Origin: Terriglobia bacterium
Lineage (GTDB): Bacteria; Acidobacteriota; Terriglobia; Terriglobales; Acidobacteriaceae
NCBI GenBank assembly: GCA_020073385.1
Contig: JAIQFH010000005.1
Span: 62,001-126,000 of the forward strand
Direction of reading: 5' to 3'
Length of the DNA: 64,000 bases
How positions within the stretch are numbered: position 1 is the stretch's first letter; each line of letters starts with the position of its first letter. The notes under the pieces were generated by a model. The model did not search any database, was not told the DNA's origin, and saw only the letters and a program-made list of their open reading frames with translations. This document shows positions 26,101 to 33,896 of this stretch, one piece after another. A program made the translations under genes and the position numbers.

Positions 26101-26445
26101 CTTTTTGAATCCTGGTAATAAGAAAATATTATTCACAACGTCTACATTATAAAAATTTTACCGAAGCCGACCTGCTTCGGAAAAGTAACTCCCGTAACCT
26201 CAAAAAAATGCGCAATCGTTTTTCTGGGCAGAAAATTGGGATGTCTCACGGGGCGCCCAGCCTATCCCTCTCCAATCGAGCTTGCTCATAATGTGCAGCG
26301 AGTTGCACTTGGGGAAGTAGCGCGACCGGTGCGCAACGGCAGTTAACAATTTAAAATCAACAACTTGCGTGTTTTCGACGAATTGGCGTCCTGGGTGCAA
26401 TTCCCAGTGTGCCTGCGTGCTTGAGGCAAATGACCGGGGTGCACC
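26101..26445. other. Divergent gap before the orphan membrane-protein gene
   Basis: This 345-bp AT-richer stretch has the TonB-like gene promoter region on its left. On its right is the leader of the gene at 26446, which includes the small hairpin CTGGG-tgcaatt-CCCAG at 26391-26407. I see no further gene. Confidence 0.55.
26146..26180 (-). promoter_or_regulatory. -10 box and overlapping palindrome for the TonB-like gene
   Basis: On the minus strand a perfect TATAAT lies at 26151-26146, about 46 nt before the ATG. The 7-bp inverted repeat CCGAAGC-cgacct-GCTTCGG at 26161-26180 covers the spacer and -35 position, where a repressor would block RNA polymerase. No good -35 hexamer is visible. Confidence 0.45.
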
Positions 26446-26913
26446 TTGACGACTTTATTCGGGACGATCGAATACAAAGAAGTCTCCGCAGTTCCTGAGA
26501 CTCCCCGCAAGAAACTTGGCTGGCTGCCACTGCTGACCGTGTTGTTCATGATCTCTTACGGCCTCATGACGATGCTGATCGTCGAGCAGGGACAGACCAT
26601 CGAATCGCAGCGCGCCCTTATCCGCGAGCTCTTCCGCGACAGCACCGAACTGTCGTCGGTCAAAATGAAGGCGCAGACCGAGCGCAACCATGCCCAGGCA
26701 TTAGCGCAAAACCCGTCATCCCAGAACCCGTCGACCCAGGCTCCGTCTTCCCAGGCTCCATCGATTCAGGCTCCAATGAAACAGGCCCCGTCTTCCCAGG
26801 CAGGACCGCAGCAGCGTGCGCAGAACCAGGCGAAACCGAAAGCAGATTTCCAGATGCCGTCGAAGCCAGCGGCTGATCTGGCCGACCATCGCCGGGCTTT
26901 GATCACGATTTAG
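26446..26913 (+). CDS. Uncharacterised single-pass membrane protein with (x)PSSQ repeats
   Basis: A 155-residue protein of unknown function, starting with TTG. A cytosolic lead of about 24 residues comes first, then one membrane helix (about 25-45, WLPLLTVLFMISYGLM) and a charged helical stretch (TIESQRALIRELFRDSTEL). A Gln/Pro/Ser-rich tail follows, built from six 5-residue repeats, and the end is basic. The tail looks flexible. It is followed 90 bp later by a small secreted-protein gene in the same direction, which may be a partner. Confidence 0.6.
   Translation: MTTLFGTIEYKEVSAVPETPRKKLGWLPLLTVLFMISYGLMTMLIVEQGQTIESQRALIRELFRDSTELSSVKMKAQTERNHAQALAQNPSSQNPSTQAPSSQAPSIQAPMKQAPSSQAGPQQRAQNQAKPKADFQMPSKPAADLADHRRALITI
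26710..26799 (+). repeat. Six tandem 15-bp units inside a coding region
   Basis: Six in-frame units of the form (AA/GC)-CCC/T-CCG-TC-xxCCCAG encode NPSSQ, NPSTQ, APSSQ, APSIQ, APMKQ and APSSQ. The array could change in length by slippage without breaking the frame. Confidence 0.75.
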
Positions 26914-27003
26914 TGAAACACGATTTAGAAAAAAAAGAACGATAGCAGCGATTGCAGTACCTGGTTCTGTTGTTTGACAGCAGGCGCACGCGAATAGGAA
27001 ACA

Positions 27004-27252
27004 ATGAAGGTTCTGACCCTAGCCTTGTTGTTCAGTCTGCATGTGGGGACCCTAACCCCACAGAAGCCCTTGCGCCAGCCCACCAGCCAGCTGTCCAAGC
27101 GCGCCAAAGGCGGCCGCTGGTACTTCGCCGCCAGCGGACACGCCGTCTACTGCTACGGCCCGGTCATGACCGTTCCCGGCGCGAATGGCGAACTGCAAAA
27201 AGTAGCGACCTTCTGCCGTGATGGCAGCGCGGTCGTTCCTCTCAAAGACTAG
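27004..27252 (+). CDS. Small secreted protein of unknown function
   Basis: An 82-residue protein with a short signal peptide (MKVLTLALLFSLHVG) and a compact C-terminal part, KGGRWYFAASGHAVYCYGP then VATFCRDGSAVVPLKD. The two Cys residues (about 50 and 71) could form a disulfide after export. I do not recognise a family. It lies 90 bp after the repeat-bearing membrane-protein gene. Confidence 0.55.
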   Translation: MKVLTLALLFSLHVGTLTPQKPLRQPTSQLSKRAKGGRWYFAASGHAVYCYGPVMTVPGANGELQKVATFCRDGSAVVPLKD

Positions 27253-27507
27253 AACGTGTCTCATAAGTGGTTTTGAAAGGGCGCGGCTTTCAGCAGCGCC
27301 GTAAGAAGCCACAAAAGACGCGGGCTTCAGCCTCTGAGGGAAGAGGCTTAGGTCCAGCAGCCCGATTTGTGAGACCAGTTCTTCGTTCGCGAACCTGCCA
27401 GGGTTTCAATCCGACAAAGAAGGCTCAACGGTTTGCGGATTGGGACTTGGCCCAGGTCTCCAAATCAACAACAGTTGATGTGTGATATATCGCAAGCTGA
27501 TGGAAAA

Positions 27508-29961
27508 CTATTCCTGTCTCAGTGCCGCCATCGGGTCGGTACGCATGGCGCGGCGCGCAGGAAGGTAACAGGCCCCGACCGCCACGATCGCCAGCAGCAA
27601 GGCCATGCCGATGAACGTCAATGGATCATGCGCGCTGACTCCGAAAAGCTGATTGGCCATGAGGCGCGTGAGCCCGAGCGCAGCGGTCGTGCCCAGGGCC
27701 ACACCGACTAACGCCATTCGGGTACCCTCGCCGATTACCAGGCGCAACACGTTGGCACGCTGTGCGCCAAGCGCGATGCGAATGCCGATCTCGTGCATCC
27801 GTTGGCTCGCCATATACGAAATGACGCCGTAGATGCCCACGCACGCGAGCAGGAGCGCCAGCGCCGCAAAAACGCCGAGCAGGTCCATCGCGAACCGGCG
27901 AGCCGCCAGTGAACGGGCAATCGTTTCGTCCATCGTTTCCACGCCGTACACAACCTGCTGGCCGTTCAATTGTCCAACCGTGTGGCGAATGGCGCCCAGC
28001 AGCGTCTCCGGGGGCACACGAGTGCGCATCACGAACTCAGCGCCCTTGGACAGGAGCGGCATGAACTTGTCCGGAACCTGCGCAAGGGGAAAGTAAAATT
28101 GCGCCTGGATCGTCGCGTGCGCGTCATTATCCAGTCCGAAATGCTTGACATGCCCCGTAACGCCGACGATTTCCGCCAACACGCCAAGGAGGCCCAGATT
28201 CAGGCGCTTCCCGATGGGATCCTGGCCGGGAAAGAACTTGCGCGCCAAATTCTCGTCAATCACGATCACCGGCGGAGAGTGCAATGTGTCCTGCGCGTTG
28301 AGAAAGCGGCCTCGCTGCAGCGGAGTTTGCATGGCGTTCAAGTAGCCGGGCTCGACAAGGTAAAAGAGCGCCCAATTCATCTCGCTGTCGCTTGCAGGTG
28401 CCGGCTGCCCTTCCAGCCAGAACGGTAATTCCGAATCGCCCTGCATGGGCAGGCTGCCGCCCATGGCGGAGACAGATTCGACTCCGGGAATCGCTTCCAG
28501 AGCGGCATCTAACTGGAGCGACCGGTTTCGCAACTCGTCGGGCGACGCTTTCATCATCGCAGGCGGATAGGCGATCGAAAAAGAGATCAACTGGTGCGGA
28601 TTGAATCCTGGATCGACAGCCCACAGGCGTGCTAGGCTGCGGATCATCAGGCTTGCTCCCACGAGCAGTACAAGCGCCAGCGCCGTTTCCGTGACAACGA
28701 AAACGCCCTGCAGGCGATGGCGTGCGCCGCTGGAGCCCCGGCCTCCTTCCCTTAGCGTTTCCTGCAGATTGGGCTGGAAGGCCTTGAGCGCTGGCGCCAA
28801 ACCGAAGAGGATGCCCGCGAACAGGGAGAGGCCCAGAGTAAAAAGCAGCACATGCCAGTCGAGTCCCACGTGCTCGGACCGCGGCAACGCTTGTGGCAGC
28901 ACCCGAATGGCCACGCGCGTTCCCCACGCCGCCATCAACAAACCGAGAGTTCCTCCCGTAACTGCTAACAGGACGCTTTCGGTGAGAAGTTGCTGCGCTA
29001 CGCGGCCGCGGCTGGCGCCCATGGCCGCTCGGATCGCGAATTCCCGAGTGCGTCCGGTAGAGCGCGCGAGCAGGAGATTGGCCAGATTGACGCACGCGAT
29101 CAATAGGACGAGGCCCACGGCGCCGAACAAAATGTAAAGCAGGGGCGCGACGTCGCCAACCATGTCCTGCTTGAGCGGAACCAAGGTGATTCCACTGTCC
29201 TTGTCCGCCTCCGGATATGCTTTGGCGAGAGCTTGGGCAACGTTGTCCAGGTCGGATCGGGCTTGCGTGAGCGTTGCGCCCGGTTTCAGCCGCGCGACTG
29301 CGTCCATGCCCATGCCGATACGGCGGTCCAGAAAAGTTGGATCGGCCCACTGTCCTATGGGCACGTAGGCGTCACTCAACCGAAAATTATTGCCCATGAA
29401 AAAGAAACTGGCGGGAATGATGCCGACGACGGTGTATGGCGTGCCGTTGAGGGTAATGGGCTGTCCGAGGATTTGCTGTGAGCCGCCCAGTTTGCGCTTC
29501 CAGAATCCCTCGCTCAAGATCACAACTGGGGCGGCCCCGGCGTGATCGTCTTGCGTGGTGAAGTCGCGCCCCATCAGGGGCGTGACGCCGAGGATCGAGA
29601 AAAAGTCCGCGGAGATCATCTCCGTGCGCACGCGCTCCGGCTCGCCGGCACCGGTGAGATTAAAGTCGTCGGAGCGATAGGCCGCGAGGGAGGCGAGCGA
29701 GCGGTTATTCCGCTGCCAATCGAGGAAATTGGGATAGCTGATGGACGATTGTGCAAAGGTCGACGTGCGGGAGTAAAGCGCGACCAGACGATCCGGCTGC
29801 GGATATGGCAAAGGATTGAGCAGGACGCCATTCACCACCGAGAAGAGAGCGGTGTTTGCGCCGATTCCCAGTGCCAAAGTCAGGATCGCAATGGCCGTGA
29901 ATCCCGGGGACTGCGCTAACATGCGCAGCGCATAGCGGATGTCCTGGAGAAATGGGTTCAT
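27508..29961 (-). CDS. ADOP-type ABC transporter permease (MacB/FtsX fold)
   Basis: An 817-residue inner-membrane protein with two MacB-PCD/FtsX halves. The N-terminus DIRYALRMLAQSPGFTAIA leads into a first helix, a periplasmic domain (about 45-265) and a three-helix FtsX core containing ACVNLANLLLARSTGRTREF. A second set begins with VTETALALVLLVGASLMIRS and ends with SQRMHEIGIRIALGAQ. This duplicated layout with no adjacent ATPase is the acidobacterial duplicated orphan permease pattern. Its role (export, lipoprotein release or signalling) is unknown. The ATG at 29961 has GGAGG 5 nt upstream, so the longer frame to 30033 is not used. Confidence 0.87.
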   Translation of the reverse strand: MNPFLQDIRYALRMLAQSPGFTAIAILTLALGIGANTALFSVVNGVLLNPLPYPQPDRLVALYSRTSTFAQSSISYPNFLDWQRNNRSLASLAAYRSDDFNLTGAGEPERVRTEMISADFFSILGVTPLMGRDFTTQDDHAGAAPVVILSEGFWKRKLGGSQQILGQPITLNGTPYTVVGIIPASFFFMGNNFRLSDAYVPIGQWADPTFLDRRIGMGMDAVARLKPGATLTQARSDLDNVAQALAKAYPEADKDSGITLVPLKQDMVGDVAPLLYILFGAVGLVLLIACVNLANLLLARSTGRTREFAIRAAMGASRGRVAQQLLTESVLLAVTGGTLGLLMAAWGTRVAIRVLPQALPRSEHVGLDWHVLLFTLGLSLFAGILFGLAPALKAFQPNLQETLREGGRGSSGARHRLQGVFVVTETALALVLLVGASLMIRSLARLWAVDPGFNPHQLISFSIAYPPAMMKASPDELRNRSLQLDAALEAIPGVESVSAMGGSLPMQGDSELPFWLEGQPAPASDSEMNWALFYLVEPGYLNAMQTPLQRGRFLNAQDTLHSPPVIVIDENLARKFFPGQDPIGKRLNLGLLGVLAEIVGVTGHVKHFGLDNDAHATIQAQFYFPLAQVPDKFMPLLSKGAEFVMRTRVPPETLLGAIRHTVGQLNGQQVVYGVETMDETIARSLAARRFAMDLLGVFAALALLLACVGIYGVISYMASQRMHEIGIRIALGAQRANVLRLVIGEGTRMALVGVALGTTAALGLTRLMANQLFGVSAHDPLTFIGMALLLAIVAVGACYLPARRAMRTDPMAALRQE

Positions 29962-30115
29962 GATTCCTCCGACGATTCGTTCCAGGCTGGACAAATCGAG
30001 ACCCGCCCATGGATACGAGAACGGGTGGGACAAAGTTCATTAAGACCGCCCTCCACGGAGTGACAAATCGATTTTCGTGTCTGATGGGCATAGCTCGCAT
30101 TCATACGAGGGATTC

Positions 30116-31747
30116 TCAATTCCCCGGCATCCAACTCGAGAACTCCGGCCACTTGCTCATGGCGTCTTTCGCCCATGCTGTGTTCTTGTCTTTGTGGCAC
30201 GACGTGCACGGATTCGGAATCCCGTACTTGTCCGTCATCTCCGGAGAGATGAAGCGGAATGTGTGTGCGTGCACGAACGTCCCGGGCACGCCCTCGCTTT
30301 CAATCGCCGGCATATGACAGGCGACGCACTGGCTTCCGGGACTTCCATCCTTGTGGTGCGTATGAGTCTCGAGGGAAGCCGTGCGCGGGCCGTTCGGGCT
30401 CGAAGGGCCGTGACAATTTAGACAGATCTGCTCCGCGGGCTTTCGGAGTTGAGCGTAGTTCGCAGTCCCATGCACGTCGTGGCACGACGAGCATGTAATC
30501 CCGCGCCGGTACATCACGCTCTGCGCAAAGTCGTTTCCCTGCATGCGATTCTTGTGCGCCGTGCAATCGGGGAAGTAGTAGAACGTTGTCTGACCCAGCG
30601 TGCAGTCCTCCAGTTTCCAATAATCCGCTAGCTTCAGGCCGACGTTATAGCCGACCGGCCAGTCGTAGTATTTCCCCTCGATCGGACTCGATCGCGGCTG
30701 GCCCTGCGAGTGGCACTGAATGCAGGTATCGCTGGCAGCCACCGAATCCAAGAGACCCGGATTCACAATGTTGCTGCGCGATGGATGCGCCACGTGCTCG
30801 CTCCCCGGGCCGTGGCAGCGCTCGCAGCCGACGTTCCACTCCGCCACCTGCTTGGTATGAATGTCGTACCCGACGGAGTGACAGCCGTCGCATGTCGGCC
30901 CCGTGGGGCGATGCATGTTGTCCGAGGGATAGAAAGCGGTCCACCAGTCTCCGCCTTTTTCCGGCACGTGATAGGGGCGCCAGGCGTGATTGGCGAAATC
31001 CCACTGCACCGCCAAAGGGAAGTAGTCATCGCCAACCTTCGTGAAATAGCGCTGCTTCCACAGACTGCCGTAAACGAACGCCACCTGATCTTTCGTGAAT
31101 TTCGCCACATTGTTCGTGGCCAGGTCGGGCGTGATGGCTTCCGGATGTTCGCGCGGATCGCGCACTACGTTGGCCATCGGTGTCTTCTTCCAGCGTGCGT
31201 AGATTTCCTGATGGCACTTCTGGCAGGACTGCGAACCCGTGTAGTGCGCCGCAGCCATGATGGCGGACTGCTGTTGCCGCTCCTCGGGACTGAGCGCGCG
31301 GAGGCTTCTCACGAAGAGGACTAGCTTCCAGATGTCATCTTCCGATCCGGACTTGCTCCATGCCGGCATCCCTGTGAGCTGCACTCCGTTTTCGATGATG
31401 TAGTGAATCTCGCCGTCGGTGAGACGTTGTGTCGGCGACGATCGCAAATCCGGCACCCGCGGATAAAGATTCGACCCGATGGGCGTCTTCCCGCTTCCGT
31501 CGACGCCATGACAGGCAGCACAGTGAGAGAGGAACAAGTCTCTTCCCTCTTCCAGACTGGCGGCGACGGGATTCGTCTTGTAGCGTTCCTCTCCGGGGAT
31601 CGATAAGTTCCGCACTCCTCGCGCCACTTTGATCTCCCATGGCGCTACTGGGGCGTTTGCACGGAAGCCGTGGCGGAGCAGCAGATCGGCTCCGAAAGCC
31701 GCGAGCACGACGATCGTCAAAAACAGTAGAATCAGGCCTTTCCTCAT
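30116..31747 (-). CDS. Exported nine-haem cytochrome c
   Basis: A 543-residue protein with an N-terminal membrane anchor or signal (residues 4-24) and nine CxxCH haem sites. A mono-haem cytochrome c domain comes first (CAACH at 76-80, with the Met ligand probably in GMPAWSKSG). Then comes an eight-haem region: CQKCH, CDGCH, CERCH, CIQCH, CSSCH, CLNCH, CVACH and CTSCH. The second part resembles cytochrome c554/NrfB-like multihaem proteins that shuttle electrons in the periplasm. No reductase subunit is adjacent, so donor and acceptor are unknown. I start at the ATG at 31747; a GTG four codons upstream is possible. Confidence 0.87.
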   Translation of the reverse strand: MRKGLILLFLTIVVLAAFGADLLLRHGFRANAPVAPWEIKVARGVRNLSIPGEERYKTNPVAASLEEGRDLFLSHCAACHGVDGSGKTPIGSNLYPRVPDLRSSPTQRLTDGEIHYIIENGVQLTGMPAWSKSGSEDDIWKLVLFVRSLRALSPEERQQQSAIMAAAHYTGSQSCQKCHQEIYARWKKTPMANVVRDPREHPEAITPDLATNNVAKFTKDQVAFVYGSLWKQRYFTKVGDDYFPLAVQWDFANHAWRPYHVPEKGGDWWTAFYPSDNMHRPTGPTCDGCHSVGYDIHTKQVAEWNVGCERCHGPGSEHVAHPSRSNIVNPGLLDSVAASDTCIQCHSQGQPRSSPIEGKYYDWPVGYNVGLKLADYWKLEDCTLGQTTFYYFPDCTAHKNRMQGNDFAQSVMYRRGITCSSCHDVHGTANYAQLRKPAEQICLNCHGPSSPNGPRTASLETHTHHKDGSPGSQCVACHMPAIESEGVPGTFVHAHTFRFISPEMTDKYGIPNPCTSCHKDKNTAWAKDAMSKWPEFSSWMPGN

Positions 31748-31884
31748 GTGTCTGCCCACTGTCTGTGAAACTTGCCGTGTGTGTCAACCCCAGGTGCGGT
31801 CCCGGCGTGCGTCCAATTTGTGGTCGGACGCATCAATATCTGCGCGTGTATAGCGATATCTCTGCGGGGTGAAAGGGAGCGTCC

Positions 31885-32787
31885 ATGTCGATTCGTCCGG
31901 TGAAGCGCCTGATCAAGTCCAAGCCAACGCTCGAAGGAGCCGGCGTGCATCTGCGCCGCGCGTTTGGCTTCGGCAATACACATGAGTTCGATCCTTTCCT
32001 GTTGCTCGACGACTTCCGCAATGACGTTCCGGAAGACTATCTCAAGGGATTTCCCTGGCATCCGCACCGCGGGATCGAGACGATCACCTATGTTCTAGCC
32101 GGAACTGTTGAACACGGCGACAGCATGGGGAATCATGGCGCCATTGCCGCGGGCGACGTGCAATGGATGACCGCCGGCAGCGGCATCATTCATCAGGAAA
32201 TGCCCAAGGGCGATCAGACAGGGCGCATGCACGGTTTTCAGCTCTGGGCCAACCTGCCGTCCGCGTTGAAGATGACTGCGCCGCGCTATCAGGAGGTGAA
32301 GACCGACGAGATCCCCGAAGTCACTGACGACGATGGGACACACGTCCGCATCGTTTGCGGAAATTTCTGGGGCAAGAAGGGCCCGGTAGAGGGAATTGCC
32401 GCCGACCCGATCTACCTTGATATTTCGGTGCCTCCGGGGGAAAGAAAGACGCTGCCCGTCGAGACGACACGTCATGCTTTCGCTTACGTTTTCGCCGGCG
32501 ATGGGAAATTTTGTAATGCCTCCGGCCCGTTGGCTGTGCCGACAGAAGGCGTGGGATGGGCTGACACGCAGCCGCCATCCGATGCCGAGAATCGCTCGCT
32601 GGTAGTATTCGATCGTGGTGATGAAGTCTCCGTGCAGGCTGGAGAGGACGGCATTCGGTTCCTGCTGGTTTCAGGCAAGCCTCTGGAGGAACCGGTGGCC
32701 TGGTACGGTCCGATTGTCATGAACACGCAGGAGCAACTGCAGCAGGCGTTTCAGGAGTTACAGCAGGGTACGTTTCTGAAGAAGTAA
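31885..32787 (+). CDS. Pirin family protein
   Basis: A 300-residue bicupin protein. The N-terminal pirin domain shows FDPFLLLDDF and the metal-binding HPHRGIETITYVL with a later HGDSMGN and GIIHQEMP (His/His/His/Glu set). The C-terminal pirin domain begins at about residue 175. Bacterial pirins include quercetinase-like dioxygenases and modulators of central metabolism such as pyruvate dehydrogenase. Which applies here is not visible. GGGAG lies about 8 nt before the ATG. Confidence 0.88.
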   Translation: MSIRPVKRLIKSKPTLEGAGVHLRRAFGFGNTHEFDPFLLLDDFRNDVPEDYLKGFPWHPHRGIETITYVLAGTVEHGDSMGNHGAIAAGDVQWMTAGSGIIHQEMPKGDQTGRMHGFQLWANLPSALKMTAPRYQEVKTDEIPEVTDDDGTHVRIVCGNFWGKKGPVEGIAADPIYLDISVPPGERKTLPVETTRHAFAYVFAGDGKFCNASGPLAVPTEGVGWADTQPPSDAENRSLVVFDRGDEVSVQAGEDGIRFLLVSGKPLEEPVAWYGPIVMNTQEQLQQAFQELQQGTFLKK

Positions 32788-32795
32788 CGACAGGC

Positions 32796-32889
32796 TTCAC
32801 CATAGAGGGCACAGAGGTACACAGGGGAAACCAGCACGCGGATTGCACTGGTGGCTTTCCTTCGTGAATCTTCGTGTGCTTCGTGGTTA
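32796..32889. repeat. Long hairpin of the ACCACGAAGG repeat family
   Basis: The left arm TTCACCATAGAGGGCACAGA and the right arm ending CTTCGTGGTTA are inverses over about 30 nt, with an inner CCAG/CTGG stem. It ends 15 nt before the mutM start. Confidence 0.7.
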
Positions 32890-32904
32890 TGATTTTCTAT
32901 CACC

Positions 32905-33792
32905 ATGCCCGAACTCCCCGAAGTCGAAACTATTGCCCGAGGCCTCGCTAAGCGCGTCACGGGAGACGTCATCGAATCCGTCTGGCTCGGCCAGAAGAAG
33001 GAGCCGCTGAAGTCCCCGGCCGCCGAGATCGCCTCGGTCCTCGAGCATAGCCGCATCGTGGAGGTTCGCCGCATGGGCAAGCACATTGTCTTCGACCTCA
33101 ACGATGGGCTCAAGGTGGTGGGGGCGCCCTCACTTGCGAGAGGGCGAAAATCAAAGCCGAGGCTGGAGGAACCAACTCCATCTCCATCACGACCTGCGCA
33201 ATGGATCGTCCACCTCGGCATGACGGGCCGGCTTCAGGTCTGTGATCCGCAAACGGAAGTCGCGAAGCATACGCACGCGATCCTCAAGCTGTCTTCCGGC
33301 AGGGAACTGCGGTTTGTCGATCCGCGCCGTTTTGGCCGTCTGAGCGTAGCGGCCGCCGCCGGATTTTATGCGAGCGGAGTCGAACCGCTCGAGGTCGATC
33401 TCGACCGTTTTGTCGGATTGTTCCACGGCCGCAAGACTCCGATCAAAAGCGCCCTGCTGAATCAGAAACTATTGCGCGGCGTGGGGAACATCTATGCCGA
33501 CGAATCGCTGTTCCGCGCGGGAATCCGCCCGCGCCGCCGGGCGTCATCGATCACCCACGACCAATTGAGGAAGCTTCACCAGTCAATCCAGGAAGTGCTG
33601 AACGAAGCGATTGCGTTGGGCGGCTCGTCTGTTTCCGACTACGTAAACGCGGAAGGCGAAGAAGGATTCTTCCAACTCCAACACCGCGTCTACGGCCGAG
33701 AAGGCGAGCCCTGCCTGGTCTGCAAGACTCTGATCAAGCGGGTTGTGATCGCCGGACGCAGCAGCCATTACTGCCCGAAGTGCCAGAAATAG
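32905..33792 (+). CDS. mutM: Formamidopyrimidine-DNA glycosylase with an internal insert
   Basis: A 295-residue base-excision repair enzyme that removes 8-oxoguanine and formamidopyrimidines and nicks the strand. The mature N-terminus PELPEVETIARGL carries catalytic Pro2 and Glu3. LLRGVGNIYADESLF includes the DNA-binding helix, and the zinc finger CLVCKTLIKR...CPKC closes the protein. Residues 72-99 (APSLARGRKSKPRLEE and on) have no counterpart in the usual 270-275-residue enzyme. They lie between two beta-strands just before IVHLGMTGRL. No clear ribosome binding site precedes the ATG, which follows a repeat hairpin. Confidence 0.9.
   Translation: MPELPEVETIARGLAKRVTGDVIESVWLGQKKEPLKSPAAEIASVLEHSRIVEVRRMGKHIVFDLNDGLKVVGAPSLARGRKSKPRLEEPTPSPSRPAQWIVHLGMTGRLQVCDPQTEVAKHTHAILKLSSGRELRFVDPRRFGRLSVAAAAGFYASGVEPLEVDLDRFVGLFHGRKTPIKSALLNQKLLRGVGNIYADESLFRAGIRPRRRASSITHDQLRKLHQSIQEVLNEAIALGGSSVSDYVNAEGEEGFFQLQHRVYGREGEPCLVCKTLIKRVVIAGRSSHYCPKCQK
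33125..33146 (+). repeat. Palindrome inside the mutM insert
   Basis: CGCCCTC-acttgcga-GAGGGCG is a perfect 7-bp stem with an 8-nt loop, located within the extra codons of mutM (33118-33201). Confidence 0.6.
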
Positions 33793-33794
33793 AT

Positions 33795-33876
33795 TGTTGA
33801 TTTCTGATTGTTGAATGAAACCCCCGGTAGGACGCCTTGCTATTCATCAATCAACAATCATCATTCAACAATGCTT
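33795..33876. repeat. Hairpin of repeated TGATTGTTGA words
   Basis: TTGTTGATTTCTGATTGTTGAATGA on the left pairs with TCATCAATCAACAATCATCATTCAACAA on the right. It fills the gap between mutM and the ROK gene. Confidence 0.55.
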
Positions 33877-33896
33877 TTCTGTTACCCTCATCCGTT

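Noticed and set aside
26391-26407. tRNA T-arm-like hairpin CTGGG-tgcaatt-CCCAG
   Set aside because: The loop resembles a T-loop, but no acceptor stem, D-arm or anticodon arm can be built around it.
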